Shown here: positions 19,887 through 28,528 of the stretch, in pieces
Layout of the letters: every line of letters starts with the position of its first letter
Numbering within the stretch: position 1 is the stretch's first letter
Origin: Xanthomarina gelatinilytica
GTDB lineage: Bacteria; Bacteroidota; Bacteroidia; Flavobacteriales; Flavobacteriaceae
Direction of reading: 5' to 3'
Assembly: GCF_000348685.1 (NCBI RefSeq)
Contig: NZ_ANLA01000010.1
Coordinates: 100,861-164,860 of the forward strand
DNA: 64,000 nucleotides
Position numbers and translations under genes: made by a program
The notes under the pieces: model-generated
The model's input: only the letters and a program-made list of their open reading frames with translations
Told to the model about the DNA's origin: nothing
The model's database searches: none

Positions 19887-19961
19887 TCGGGGTGGCAGGA
19901 TTCGAACCTGCGACCTCCGCGTCCCAAACGCGGCGCGATAACCGGGCTACGCTACACCCCG
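19887..19961 (-). tRNA. tRNA-Pro (TGG)
   Basis: 75 nt cloverleaf: acceptor CGGGGTG/CACCCCG with the C1-G72 pair usual for tRNA-Pro, anticodon loop TTTGGGA (anticodon TGG), T-loop GGTTCGAATCC, discriminator A, no encoded CCA. Confidence 0.95.
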
Positions 19962-19990
19962 AATTGGTTATCTTTTTGTCAAAAAAATTG

Positions 19991-20074
19991 CGGAGAGACA
20001 GGGATTCGAACCCTGGCGACACTTACGCGTCGACAGATTAGCAATCTGCTCCATTACCACTCTGGCACCTCTCC
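19991..20074 (-). tRNA. tRNA-Ser (GCT)
   Basis: 84 nt class II tRNA with a long variable arm (TCGACGCGTAAGTGTCG region), acceptor GGAGAGG/TCTCTCC, anticodon loop TTGCTAA (anticodon GCT, reads AGC/AGU), discriminator G. First tRNA of the cluster. Confidence 0.95.
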
Positions 20075-20112
20075 TTAATATTTAATGAACTTTAGCAATA
20101 AAATTGCGGATG

Positions 20113-20143
20113 CAAATGTAACGCATATCACTTAAGAACGCAA
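20113..20143 (-). promoter_or_regulatory. promoter of the tRNA-Ser/Pro/Arg cluster
   Basis: On the minus strand TTG (20143-20141), 20 nt, TACATTTG (20120-20113). Both elements and the spacing match the Bacteroidota consensus, and transcription would start some 30 nt before tRNA-Ser. Confidence 0.65.
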
Positions 20144-20168
20144 CTATTTTTTTTAATTTTTTAAATAT

Positions 20169-22217
20169 TTATTCTGGATATTCAATACGTAAGTGATAAA
20201 TGTTTGCTAGCTTGTGTTTTAGCACTTTTTTTATGGATTGAATTTCTTTAAAAGTAATGTTGGCATTTAAAAATTGTTCGTCGACCATTTGTTTGTTTAT
20301 TATGTTTTCAACAAATGCATCAATTTTACTGGAAGTAGGCTCTTTTAAGCTTTTTGAAGCTGCTTCCACACTATCGCACATCATTAAAATAGCTGTTTCT
20401 TTACTAAAAGGTTTGGGTCCTGGATATTTAAATTGGTTTTTATCAATGCTGTCGTCTATTTCTTTTTCTTTCATATAAAAATAATAAACCAAACTGGTGC
20501 CATGATGCGTTCTTATAAAGTCTATAACACGATCTGGCAAATTGTTTTTCTTTGCTATTTCTATACCATTGATTACATGGTCTATAATAACCTTGGCACT
20601 TTCCTTGGAAGACAATTCATCATGAGGATTGATTCCGGTAGATTGGTTTTCTGTAAAATAAGTGGGATTCATCATTTTACCAATATCATGGTACAAAGCA
20701 CCTACTCTAACCAACATGGCATTTGCACCAATCTCGTTCGCAGATGCTTCTGCTAAATTGGCTACATTTAATGAATGATGAAAAGTTCCTGGGGCTTTGT
20801 TGGAAAGTTCTTTCAATAGTTTGGTATTGGTATCGGATAATTCCAAAAGCGACACATCAGACACCAGGCCAAATAGTTTTTCATAAGCATAAATTAAAGG
20901 TTGAACAAACAAAGTAGCCAACCCACAAAGCACAAACATCCCAAAGGTTTCCCATTTTAATGTTTCCACACTCCCTTCATGAATGACAAAAAAAGCAAAA
21001 TATGCTATAATGTATATTAGTGTGATCTGTCCAACTGAAATGAACAAATTAGCTCGTTTGTAAAGCTCTGAAACAGTTAAAATAGTTACAATTCCCGCAA
21101 TTATTTGAAGGAACATGTATTCATAGCTGTTAGGTACAATGGAACCTAACAAAAGCACTGTAATAACGTGGGAAAACAACCCTAAACGTGCATCAAAAAA
21201 TGCTTTTAATACTAAAGGTAAAATACATATGGGAACTACATAGATATACTGAGAGTTATAGTTTACAACCAGAGTGGTTATAAAAACCATTAAAAACACG
21301 TTAAAGAAAATAAAAGTTACTTTGGTGTTGTTTTCAAAAATATCATTTCTGTACTTTCTTAAAAACAACAACAGCATTAATAAAGCCAAGGAAACCAATA
21401 AGGTATAAGCAAAAACAATCCAATAATAATTGGATTTTGTCCACACTTGGGATTCGTATTCCGATTCCAAGGATTTCAGTTTTTGGTATTTATCCCCTTC
21501 AACCACTTCGCCTTTGGAAATAATAAGGGTACCTTTCTCCACACTTCCCCTTGTAAACGAAATTTTTTCCAGATCGCTCTGCAAAGCTTTTTCAGTAAAT
21601 GCTTTATCGTAACTCAGGTTAGGTTCTATAACTTCAAAAAACAAAGCAATAAAGGGTTTTTGAAACTGCATGAAGCCCTCCTTGGCAAGTTGGCTCGTAA
21701 GGATATCCTTAATGTTGTTTTGTTTTATTAAATCGGAATACCTTACAGTTTGTTTTTCTGTACGTCCTTCCAGTAAAATGGCTTTTTTACCCTCTGCGAA
21801 TGCATAATCTTCATCTAAAACGCCATTAACATAAAGTTTATCAATAATGTTCAATCCCAAATTATATAAATGGGTTTTATTGGAAGTTACCAAAGAGTCT
21901 GGAAGTTCCAGTTTAAATTCAGATTTATATTCAGAAATAACGCGATCAACAACTCCCAATTCAACGTTAAAATACAAATTGGCTTTATCTGTAATTTCTT
22001 TTTTTTCTGCTTTTATTTCATCATCCGTTTTCTTGATTGCAAAATCAAATGGTGCATATAAATTTTCAGACTGCCAAGGTTTTCCTTTTTCAAAATTGTA
22101 TTTAAATTTACCACTCTTTGGAAATAAATAAACTATTAAAAATGTGGTGCTTATAAAAAGTATAAGCTTGTAAGCCAAGGAATGATTTCTATATAAAAAA
22201 TTAATAAAGTCTTTCAT
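20169..22217 (-). CDS. pgpH: 7TM-HD phosphodiesterase (PgpH-like)
   Basis: A 682-residue membrane protein with one N-terminal membrane helix, an extracytoplasmic 7TMR-HDED region (about 50-270), seven transmembrane segments (about 275-470) and a cytoplasmic HD domain (about 480-680). The metal-binding HD motifs are visible as 'FHHSLNVANLAEASA', 'GALYHDIGK' and 'IRTHHGTSLVYYFY'. PgpH-type proteins hydrolyse cyclic di-AMP to pApA, so it probably lowers c-di-AMP and affects osmotic and envelope homeostasis. A TACATTTG -7 box precedes it. Monocistronic. Confidence 0.9.
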   Translation of the reverse strand: MKDFINFLYRNHSLAYKLILFISTTFLIVYLFPKSGKFKYNFEKGKPWQSENLYAPFDFAIKKTDDEIKAEKKEITDKANLYFNVELGVVDRVISEYKSEFKLELPDSLVTSNKTHLYNLGLNIIDKLYVNGVLDEDYAFAEGKKAILLEGRTEKQTVRYSDLIKQNNIKDILTSQLAKEGFMQFQKPFIALFFEVIEPNLSYDKAFTEKALQSDLEKISFTRGSVEKGTLIISKGEVVEGDKYQKLKSLESEYESQVWTKSNYYWIVFAYTLLVSLALLMLLLFLRKYRNDIFENNTKVTFIFFNVFLMVFITTLVVNYNSQYIYVVPICILPLVLKAFFDARLGLFSHVITVLLLGSIVPNSYEYMFLQIIAGIVTILTVSELYKRANLFISVGQITLIYIIAYFAFFVIHEGSVETLKWETFGMFVLCGLATLFVQPLIYAYEKLFGLVSDVSLLELSDTNTKLLKELSNKAPGTFHHSLNVANLAEASANEIGANAMLVRVGALYHDIGKMMNPTYFTENQSTGINPHDELSSKESAKVIIDHVINGIEIAKKNNLPDRVIDFIRTHHGTSLVYYFYMKEKEIDDSIDKNQFKYPGPKPFSKETAILMMCDSVEAASKSLKEPTSSKIDAFVENIINKQMVDEQFLNANITFKEIQSIKKVLKHKLANIYHLRIEYPE

Positions 22218-22235
22218 TGATAAGGTTCAAGTATT

Positions 22236-22243
22236 CAAATGTA
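22236..22243 (-). promoter_or_regulatory. -7 box for the PgpH-like gene
   Basis: Minus-strand TACATTTG, exact TAnnTTTG, 18 nt before the start codon. No -33 TTG at the usual distance. Confidence 0.4.
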
Positions 22244-22310
22244 ATAAAAATAACAGCGAAATTGGTGACTTATAATAAGGGAAACATTCTAAATTCTATT
22301 AAAAATTGAT

Positions 22311-22318
22311 TAATTTTG
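22311..22318 (+). promoter_or_regulatory. -7 box for the thiolase gene
   Basis: TAATTTTG, exact TAnnTTTG, 27 nt before the ATG at 22346. No clear -33 element. Confidence 0.45.
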
Positions 22319-22345
22319 CGTCATTAAAAATTAAACCCACATAAA

Positions 22346-23527
22346 ATGAGCAAAGAAGTCGTAATTGTATCAGCAGCAAGAACACCAATAGGAAGTTTTT
22401 TAGGCGCATTATCTACTATTCCAGCACCTAAATTAGGAGCAATAGCCATAAAAGGAGCCTTAGATAAAATCCATTTAGATCCAAGCTTGGTCCAAGAAGT
22501 AATTATGGGTCATGTGGTTCAAGCTGGAGCAGGTCAAGCACCTGCAAGACAAGCTGCCATTTATGCTGGGATTCCAAATACAGTTCCATGTACAACCGTA
22601 AATAAAGTTTGCGCTTCTGGAATGAAAAGTGTTATGCAAGCTGCTCAAGCCATTGCTCTTGGTGATGCTGACATAATAGTAGCTGGAGGAATGGAAAACA
22701 TGAGTATGATTCCACATTACTACCATGCCAGAACAGGAACAAAATTTGGTCCTGCAACCATGGAAGACGGCATGCAAAAAGACGGTTTGGTAGATGCCTA
22801 TGACAATAATGCCATGGGAGTTTGTGCTGATGCGTGTGCAACAGAATATAAATTTTCACGAGAAGATCAAGATGCTTTTGCCATTCAGTCCTACAAACGT
22901 TCGGCTGCTGCTTGGGAAGCAGGCAAATTTGACAATGAAGTTGTTCCTGTTGAGGTGCCACAGCGTCGTGGCGATGCAATTGTAGTCTCCAAAGACGAAG
23001 AGTTTACTAATGTTAAAATAGATAAAATCCCTGCTTTACGACCTGCTTTTACAAAAGACGGAACCGTAACTGCTGCTAACGCTTCCACTATTAATGATGG
23101 TGCAGGAGCCATGGTTTTAATGAGCAAGGAAAAAGCCTTGGAATTAGGCTTAAAACCTTTGGCCACCATAACTGGATATGCTGATGCCGCCCAAGAACCA
23201 GAATGGTTTACCACAGCTCCTGCTAAAGCCTTGCCAAAAGCTTTGAACAAAGCTGGTATTTCTTTAAACGATGTAGATTATTTTGAATTCAACGAAGCTT
23301 TTTCTGTGGTTGGTTTGGCCAATATGAAAATTTTGGGGCTTAACGACACTAATGTAAACGTTAATGGTGGAGCTGTTTCTTTAGGTCATCCACTTGGTTG
23401 TTCTGGAGTTAGGATTTTAATTACCTTACTTAATGTTTTAGAACAAAACAATGCTAAAATTGGAGCAGCCGCTATCTGCAATGGTGGTGGTGGTGCTTCT
23501 GCTGTTGTAATTGAAAGAAACCAATAA
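22346..23527 (+). CDS. acetyl-CoA C-acetyltransferase (thiolase)
   Basis: 393 residues, thiolase II family: condenses two acetyl-CoA to acetoacetyl-CoA or works in reverse in beta-oxidation. The acyl-accepting Cys is in 'VNKVCASGMKSVM' near residue 89, 'NEAFSVVGL' carries the conserved NEAF, 'GGAVSLGHPLGCSG' the active-site His, and 'CNGGGGASAVVIE' the second Cys. No HMG or acyl-CoA dehydrogenase neighbours, so the pathway is not defined by context. Confidence 0.95.
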   Translation: MSKEVVIVSAARTPIGSFLGALSTIPAPKLGAIAIKGALDKIHLDPSLVQEVIMGHVVQAGAGQAPARQAAIYAGIPNTVPCTTVNKVCASGMKSVMQAAQAIALGDADIIVAGGMENMSMIPHYYHARTGTKFGPATMEDGMQKDGLVDAYDNNAMGVCADACATEYKFSREDQDAFAIQSYKRSAAAWEAGKFDNEVVPVEVPQRRGDAIVVSKDEEFTNVKIDKIPALRPAFTKDGTVTAANASTINDGAGAMVLMSKEKALELGLKPLATITGYADAAQEPEWFTTAPAKALPKALNKAGISLNDVDYFEFNEAFSVVGLANMKILGLNDTNVNVNGGAVSLGHPLGCSGVRILITLLNVLEQNNAKIGAAAICNGGGGASAVVIERNQ

Positions 23528-23637
23528 TTGTTATTTTTATTGTTATTATTCAATAAACATGAAACTTCAACTAATTGTCTTTTTTATTTAACGTGCTTAT
23601 AAATAATTAACAATAATAGCGAATAAAAAATTCTTCT

Positions 23638-24387
23638 ATGCAATACGGAATTTGTAATTTAAGCATTGTTCCTTTAAGATCTGAACCAGCCGACACCAGT
23701 GAATTGGTATCCCAAGTGTTGTATGGCGATTATTTTAAGGTTTTGGAACAACGTAAGTCTTGGAGCAAAATCCGTCTTGGTTTTGACAAATATGAAGGTT
23801 GGGTTGACAACAAACAATACGTTGAGATTACTGTAGAGCAATATGAAGCACTTCATCTGGAAGCCCCTATTTTATCAAAGGATTTGGTAGAGTTTGTTGA
23901 AGATGTTAACCAACAGCTTTATGCCATACCATTAGGGTCTTCCCTTAACGGATTGCCTCTTTTAAAGCACACTCATGATGGTGCTGTTATTAACGAGATA
24001 AAACCTAAACAAAATATTATTGAAACAGCATTTATGTATTTAAATGCGCCTTATTTATGGGGAGGAAAAACGCCTTTTGGCATTGATTGCTCCGGATTTA
24101 CACAAATGGTTTACAAATTAAATGGTTACAAACTTTTAAGGGATGCTTCGCAACAATCCACTCAAGGGGAACCTTTAAGCTTTATAGAAGAAAGCGAGCC
24201 AGGAGATTTGGCTTTCTTTGATAATAATGAGGGACAAATTGTTCATGTAGGTATTATTATGAAAGACAACTACATTATCCATGCCCATGGCAAAGTGCGT
24301 ATAGATAGGTTAGACCATTCTGGCATATACAATCATGAGAAGCGTATGCATACACATAAGCTTAGGGTTATAAAGAAAATTATATAA
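23638..24387 (+). CDS. C40 family NlpC/P60 peptidoglycan hydrolase
   Basis: 249 residues: an N-terminal bacterial SH3-type part (about 1-65, 'SKIRLGFDKYEGWVD') and a C-terminal NlpC/P60 cysteine peptidase. The catalytic triad is Cys151 in 'FGIDCSGFTQMVYK', His203 in 'IVHVGIIM' and His215 in 'IIHAHGKV'. It resembles the gamma-D-glutamyl-L-diamino acid endopeptidases (YkfC-like) that trim murein peptides. No signal peptide is visible, as in recycling enzymes of this type. A strong bidirectional terminator follows. Confidence 0.9.
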   Translation: MQYGICNLSIVPLRSEPADTSELVSQVLYGDYFKVLEQRKSWSKIRLGFDKYEGWVDNKQYVEITVEQYEALHLEAPILSKDLVEFVEDVNQQLYAIPLGSSLNGLPLLKHTHDGAVINEIKPKQNIIETAFMYLNAPYLWGGKTPFGIDCSGFTQMVYKLNGYKLLRDASQQSTQGEPLSFIEESEPGDLAFFDNNEGQIVHVGIIMKDNYIIHAHGKVRIDRLDHSGIYNHEKRMHTHKLRVIKKII

Positions 24388-24391
24388 AATA

Positions 24392-24426
24392 AAAAAAAGC
24401 TGCAATTTTAAATTGCAGCTTTTTTT
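24392..24426. terminator. bidirectional intrinsic terminator
   Basis: Nearly perfect hairpin: AAAAAAAGCTGCAATTT pairs with AAATTGCAGCTTTTTTT. It serves the NlpC gene (+) and the TPR gene (-). Confidence 0.9.
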
Positions 24427-24444
24427 ATGTTAATGTTAAAGGAA

Positions 24445-25689
24445 TTAATTTCCTATTAAAGCATCTACTTTTGCTTTCATGGCTTTATACTTTTCAGTAT
24501 CACCAGTAGCACTGTAAATATTCATTAGTGTTTTTGCAGCATCAATATTATCTGGATCTACTTTCATAACAGATTCCAAATAAGGAATGGCGCTTTTGTA
24601 AATTTTGGTACGTTGTAACTTTAATTCGTCATAACGTTTGTTGTCTGCAGGCGAACTACCAAGACTGTTCATTTCTTCGATTAAAGCTTTTTCTTGGTCC
24701 AAAATCATGGCTGCCATGTTAATTTCGGCATTGGTATAAGTTGGATCCAATTCTATAGCTCTATCGTAGTATTTTTTTGCAGAATCAAAATCACCAGATT
24801 CTTGAGACATTACTCCTAAATTAAATTGTAACTCTGGGTTGTTTGGATCTTTCTCTGTAGCTTCTTGTAACAATTGCTTGAATTTTTCTTTGTTTCCAGA
24901 TTGGAAATACAAGTTAGCATGGGAAATCAATAAATTTAAATCGTCTGGATTTGCCTGTCTTGCTTTTTCCATGGCTGCCAAAGCTTTATCATTCTCGCCT
25001 CTGTTGGTGTATATTAGAGCTATGTTTTTAACTATTTCTGCTTGTTTGGACTCGGTATCTCTCTCGCCAGGTTTTAAATGAGTACCACCTTTTACAGATA
25101 AATCCCTAATGGATTTATTTTGAAAGATTTCTTCTTCTCCTGTTTCTTTGTCAATAGCATAATATTCTTTTTCAATACCAGTATATCCCAAATCATCCAA
25201 TTCTTCAAATAACACCAAAGCTCTATCAAACTCTTGAACTCCTGTTGCTGTTATTGCAGCATAGTATAAATACAAAGTGTCTTTAGTTGAAACCCTGTAA
25301 GCATTTTCAAAGTTTTTTGATGAAACACTGTAATCTTTATTTTCATAGGCATCATTTGCTTTTTTAACAAAAGACTGAATCATGGTTTTTTTCAATTCTG
25401 CAGTTTCTTCAGTCAAATCACCTTCTATCAACCCTAAGCTTTTAAGCGCTTTGGATACATCATCGTTACTGGCAGCTCCATTGGCATATAAAGCCTCTGC
25501 GTTTAAATAATAGTATTCAGCTTTATATTTATCCTCCATGGTAGCTGGATTCAGCTGTCCCAATATGGATTTAGCTTCAGCAAAGTTGTTGTCTTTTATT
25601 GCTTTTTCAGCAGATCTTAATTCTTTTTTTTGTGCAAAAGAAAATGTAGTTACAAGTACTGCTAAAGCAACTATAAATTGTTTTTTCAT
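24445..25689 (-). CDS. exported tetratricopeptide repeat protein
   Basis: 414 residues with a signal peptide ending 'TTFSFAQ' and at least five TPR-like helical repeats, clearest in 'ALIYTNRGENDKALAAMEKA', 'ELQFNLGVMSQESGDFDSAK' followed by 'YYDRAIELDPTYTNAEINMA', and 'AIPYLESVMKVDPDNIDAAK'. TPR repeats bind proteins or peptides; the periplasmic partner is unknown. It lies 33 bp downstream of gyrA on the same strand and may be cotranscribed. Confidence 0.85.
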   Translation of the reverse strand: MKKQFIVALAVLVTTFSFAQKKELRSAEKAIKDNNFAEAKSILGQLNPATMEDKYKAEYYYLNAEALYANGAASNDDVSKALKSLGLIEGDLTEETAELKKTMIQSFVKKANDAYENKDYSVSSKNFENAYRVSTKDTLYLYYAAITATGVQEFDRALVLFEELDDLGYTGIEKEYYAIDKETGEEEIFQNKSIRDLSVKGGTHLKPGERDTESKQAEIVKNIALIYTNRGENDKALAAMEKARQANPDDLNLLISHANLYFQSGNKEKFKQLLQEATEKDPNNPELQFNLGVMSQESGDFDSAKKYYDRAIELDPTYTNAEINMAAMILDQEKALIEEMNSLGSSPADNKRYDELKLQRTKIYKSAIPYLESVMKVDPDNIDAAKTLMNIYSATGDTEKYKAMKAKVDALIGN

Positions 25690-25722
25690 TGTTTTTAAAT
25701 AATTAAATTGTTTGTTGTTTTT

Positions 25723-28269
25723 TTATTCGTCTTCTTGGGATTTATCAAGAGTTGTGCCATCTTCATTTTGGTTGGAGATTTGGGTAGTATCTGGAGTTAT
25801 TAGGTCTCCGTTTTCATCTACCTCATCTTCATCATGCATAACTTTGGCTACAGCTGCAATTGAGTCGTTTCCTTTTAGGTTTATTAACTTAACCCCTTGT
25901 GTTGCTCTTCCCATTACCCTTAAATCTTCCACTGCCATTCTTATAGCAATACCAGATTTGTTAATGATCATTAAATCATCATGATCGGTCACGTTTTTAA
26001 TGGCAACAAGGTTTCCTGTTTTTTCTGTTATGGAAATGGTTTTAACTCCTTTTCCTCCTCTGTTTGTGATTCTGTAATCTTCTAGACTAGAGCGTTTTCC
26101 ATATCCATTTTCTGAAACTACCAGAATGTCGCTATCCATGTCATCTACAGCTATCATTCCAACAACTTCATCTGTTTTTTCATTGGCCAACCTGATGCCT
26201 CTTACACCTGAAGCACTACGTCCCATAGGTCTTGTTTTGGCTTCTTCAAAACGAATGGCCTTACCGGATTTTAAGGCCAGCATAACCTGACTTTCTCCTG
26301 TTGTTAATTTAGCTTCCAGTAATTCGTCGTCTTCTTTAATGGTAATGGCATTGATACCGTTTGTTCTAGGTCTGGAATATTGTTCTAAAGACGTCTTTTT
26401 TACCTGTCCTTTCTTAGTGGCCATGATGACATAATGACTGTTGATGTAATCTTCGTCTTTTAAGTCTTGGGTACAAATAAAAGCTTTAACAGCATCATCT
26501 TGCTCAATATTGATTAAGTTCTGTATAGCTCTACCTTTGGATGTTTTACTTCCTTCTGGAATTTCGTAAACACGCATCCAGAAACATTTTCCTTTTTGGG
26601 TAAAGAACAACATGTACTGATGGTTGGTTCCAACAAATAAATACTCCAAGAAATCTTCGTTTCTTGTGGTTGAAGCTTTTTGGCCAACACCTCCTCTATT
26701 TTGGGTTTTGTATTCGTTTAAAGACGTACGTTTAATGTATCCAGCATGCGAAATGGTAATCACCACTTTTTCGTCTGGAATCATGTCTTCAATACTCAAG
26801 TCACCTCCAGCATATTCAATTGTAGAGCGACGCTCATCGCCATATTTCTGTTTAACTTCTTCCAATTCTGTTTTGATAATCTCCATACGACGTTCTTTTT
26901 TATCAAGAATGTCTTTTAAATCTTCGATGGTTTTCATCAATTCTTCGTACTCAGAACGCAATTTGTCTTGCTCCAGTCCTGTAAGCTGACGTAAACGCAT
27001 CTCTACAATGGCTTTCGCTTGAATTTCCGACAGTTTAAAACGTTCTATTAACTTTTCACGAGCTTCATCAGCATTTGAAGAGGCACGAATAAGCGCTATT
27101 ACTTCGTCTATATTATCCGAAGCAATAATCAATCCTTCAAGAATATGAGCGCGTTCTTCAGCTTTTCTCAGTTCGTAAGTGGTTCTTCTTACCACTACTT
27201 CATGTCTGTGTTCTACAAAATAATGAATAAGCTCTTTTAAGTTCAATAATTGAGGCCTTCCATTTACAAGCGCAATATTGTTCACACTAAAAGATGACTG
27301 TAAGGCTGTGTATTTGTATAATTTGTTTAAAACAATGTTAGGAATGGCATCACGCTTTAAAACATATACAATACGCATACCATTTCTGTCAGACTCATCA
27401 CGTATGGTTGCAATACCTTCCAACTTCTTCTCGTTTACCAAATCTGCAGTTTTCTTAATCATGTCTGCTTTGTTCACGAGATAAGGGATTTCACTCACTA
27501 TAATGCATTCCCTTCCTTGAACTTCTTCAATATTGGCTTTACCTCTCATGACAATTCGTCCACGACCTGTATGAAATGCTTCTTTTACGCCATCGTAACC
27601 ATAAATGGTACCACCAGTAGGAAAATCTGGAGCTTTAACATGGGTTATCAATTCATCAATTTCAATGTCGTTGTTGTCAATGTACGCAATGGTACCATCA
27701 ACAACTTCACTTAAGTTATGAGGAGGCATGTTTGTTGCCATACCTACAGCAATTCCTGAAGCCCCATTTACCAAAAGGCCTGGAATTCTTGTTGGCAACA
27801 CTGTGGGCTCTTGTAAGGTATCGTCAAAATTCAGCTTGTGGTCCACTGTTTCTTTATCGATATCTGCCAGCATATCTTCCGATATTTTACGCATACGTGC
27901 CTCTGTATAACGCATTGCTGCAGGACTATCGCCATCAATAGACCCAAAGTTTCCTTGTCCATCTACCAGCATGTAACGCAAGCTCCACTCTTGGGCCATA
28001 CGTACCATAGCATCGTAAACAGAAGTATCTCCATGTGGATGATACTTTCCTAAAACTTCCCCAACAATTCTCGCTGATTTTTTGTGTGCTCCTGTTGCTC
28101 TAACTCCCAATTCGTGCATGCCATAAAGCACACGTCTGTGAACCGGTTTTAAGCCATCTCTTACATCTGGTAAAGCACGTGACACAATGACTGACATTGA
28201 GTAATCAATGTAAGCCGACTTCATTTCATCTTCAATGTTTATTGGAATGAGTTTTTCTCCTTCTGCCAT
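25723..28269 (-). CDS. gyrA: DNA gyrase subunit A
   Basis: An 848-residue type II topoisomerase subunit that breaks and rejoins DNA to introduce negative supercoils. The catalytic Tyr121 sits in '[10 protein letters not shown]'. The winged-helix part around '[13 protein letters not shown]' carries Thr82 and Asp86 at the two main quinolone-contact positions. 'TGLEQDKL' and a long coiled coil follow, then six C-terminal beta-pinwheel blades; '[10 protein letters not shown]' resembles the GyrA box of true gyrases. The acidic C-tail (about 800-848) is typical. gyrB is not in the window. Confidence 0.97.
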   Translation of the reverse strand: MAEGEKLIPINIEDEMKSAYIDYSMSVIVSRALPDVRDGLKPVHRRVLYGMHELGVRATGAHKKSARIVGEVLGKYHPHGDTSVYDAMVRMAQEWSLRYMLVDGQGNFGSIDGDSPAAMRYTEARMRKISEDMLADIDKETVDHKLNFDDTLQEPTVLPTRIPGLLVNGASGIAVGMATNMPPHNLSEVVDGTIAYIDNNDIEIDELITHVKAPDFPTGGTIYGYDGVKEAFHTGRGRIVMRGKANIEEVQGRECIIVSEIPYLVNKADMIKKTADLVNEKKLEGIATIRDESDRNGMRIVYVLKRDAIPNIVLNKLYKYTALQSSFSVNNIALVNGRPQLLNLKELIHYFVEHRHEVVVRRTTYELRKAEERAHILEGLIIASDNIDEVIALIRASSNADEAREKLIERFKLSEIQAKAIVEMRLRQLTGLEQDKLRSEYEELMKTIEDLKDILDKKERRMEIIKTELEEVKQKYGDERRSTIEYAGGDLSIEDMIPDEKVVITISHAGYIKRTSLNEYKTQNRGGVGQKASTTRNEDFLEYLFVGTNHQYMLFFTQKGKCFWMRVYEIPEGSKTSKGRAIQNLINIEQDDAVKAFICTQDLKDEDYINSHYVIMATKKGQVKKTSLEQYSRPRTNGINAITIKEDDELLEAKLTTGESQVMLALKSGKAIRFEEAKTRPMGRSASGVRGIRLANEKTDEVVGMIAVDDMDSDILVVSENGYGKRSSLEDYRITNRGGKGVKTISITEKTGNLVAIKNVTDHDDLMIINKSGIAIRMAVEDLRVMGRATQGVKLINLKGNDSIAAVAKVMHDEDEVDENGDLITPDTTQISNQNEDGTTLDKSQEDE

Positions 28270-28528
28270 ATATAATTTAATTAGTTTTTTTCAAGTTTTT
28301 CAAATCGTGCTAATATAACCATTTCATCAGTTATAGTAAGTCTTTCTTATGTATTTTTTGAAGTTTTTTATTAACAATTTAATACTGGATTATTTAATAA
28401 GTAAGCTGTTAAATATTTTGATTTTATTAAGTTTTTTTTGTCTATTAGCACAAAACCTATATTTTAAGGTATGGTTTTTGTTTTTAGTAAGATGATTTTA
28501 TTATTTTTAATGAAGAAAGGATTAATAT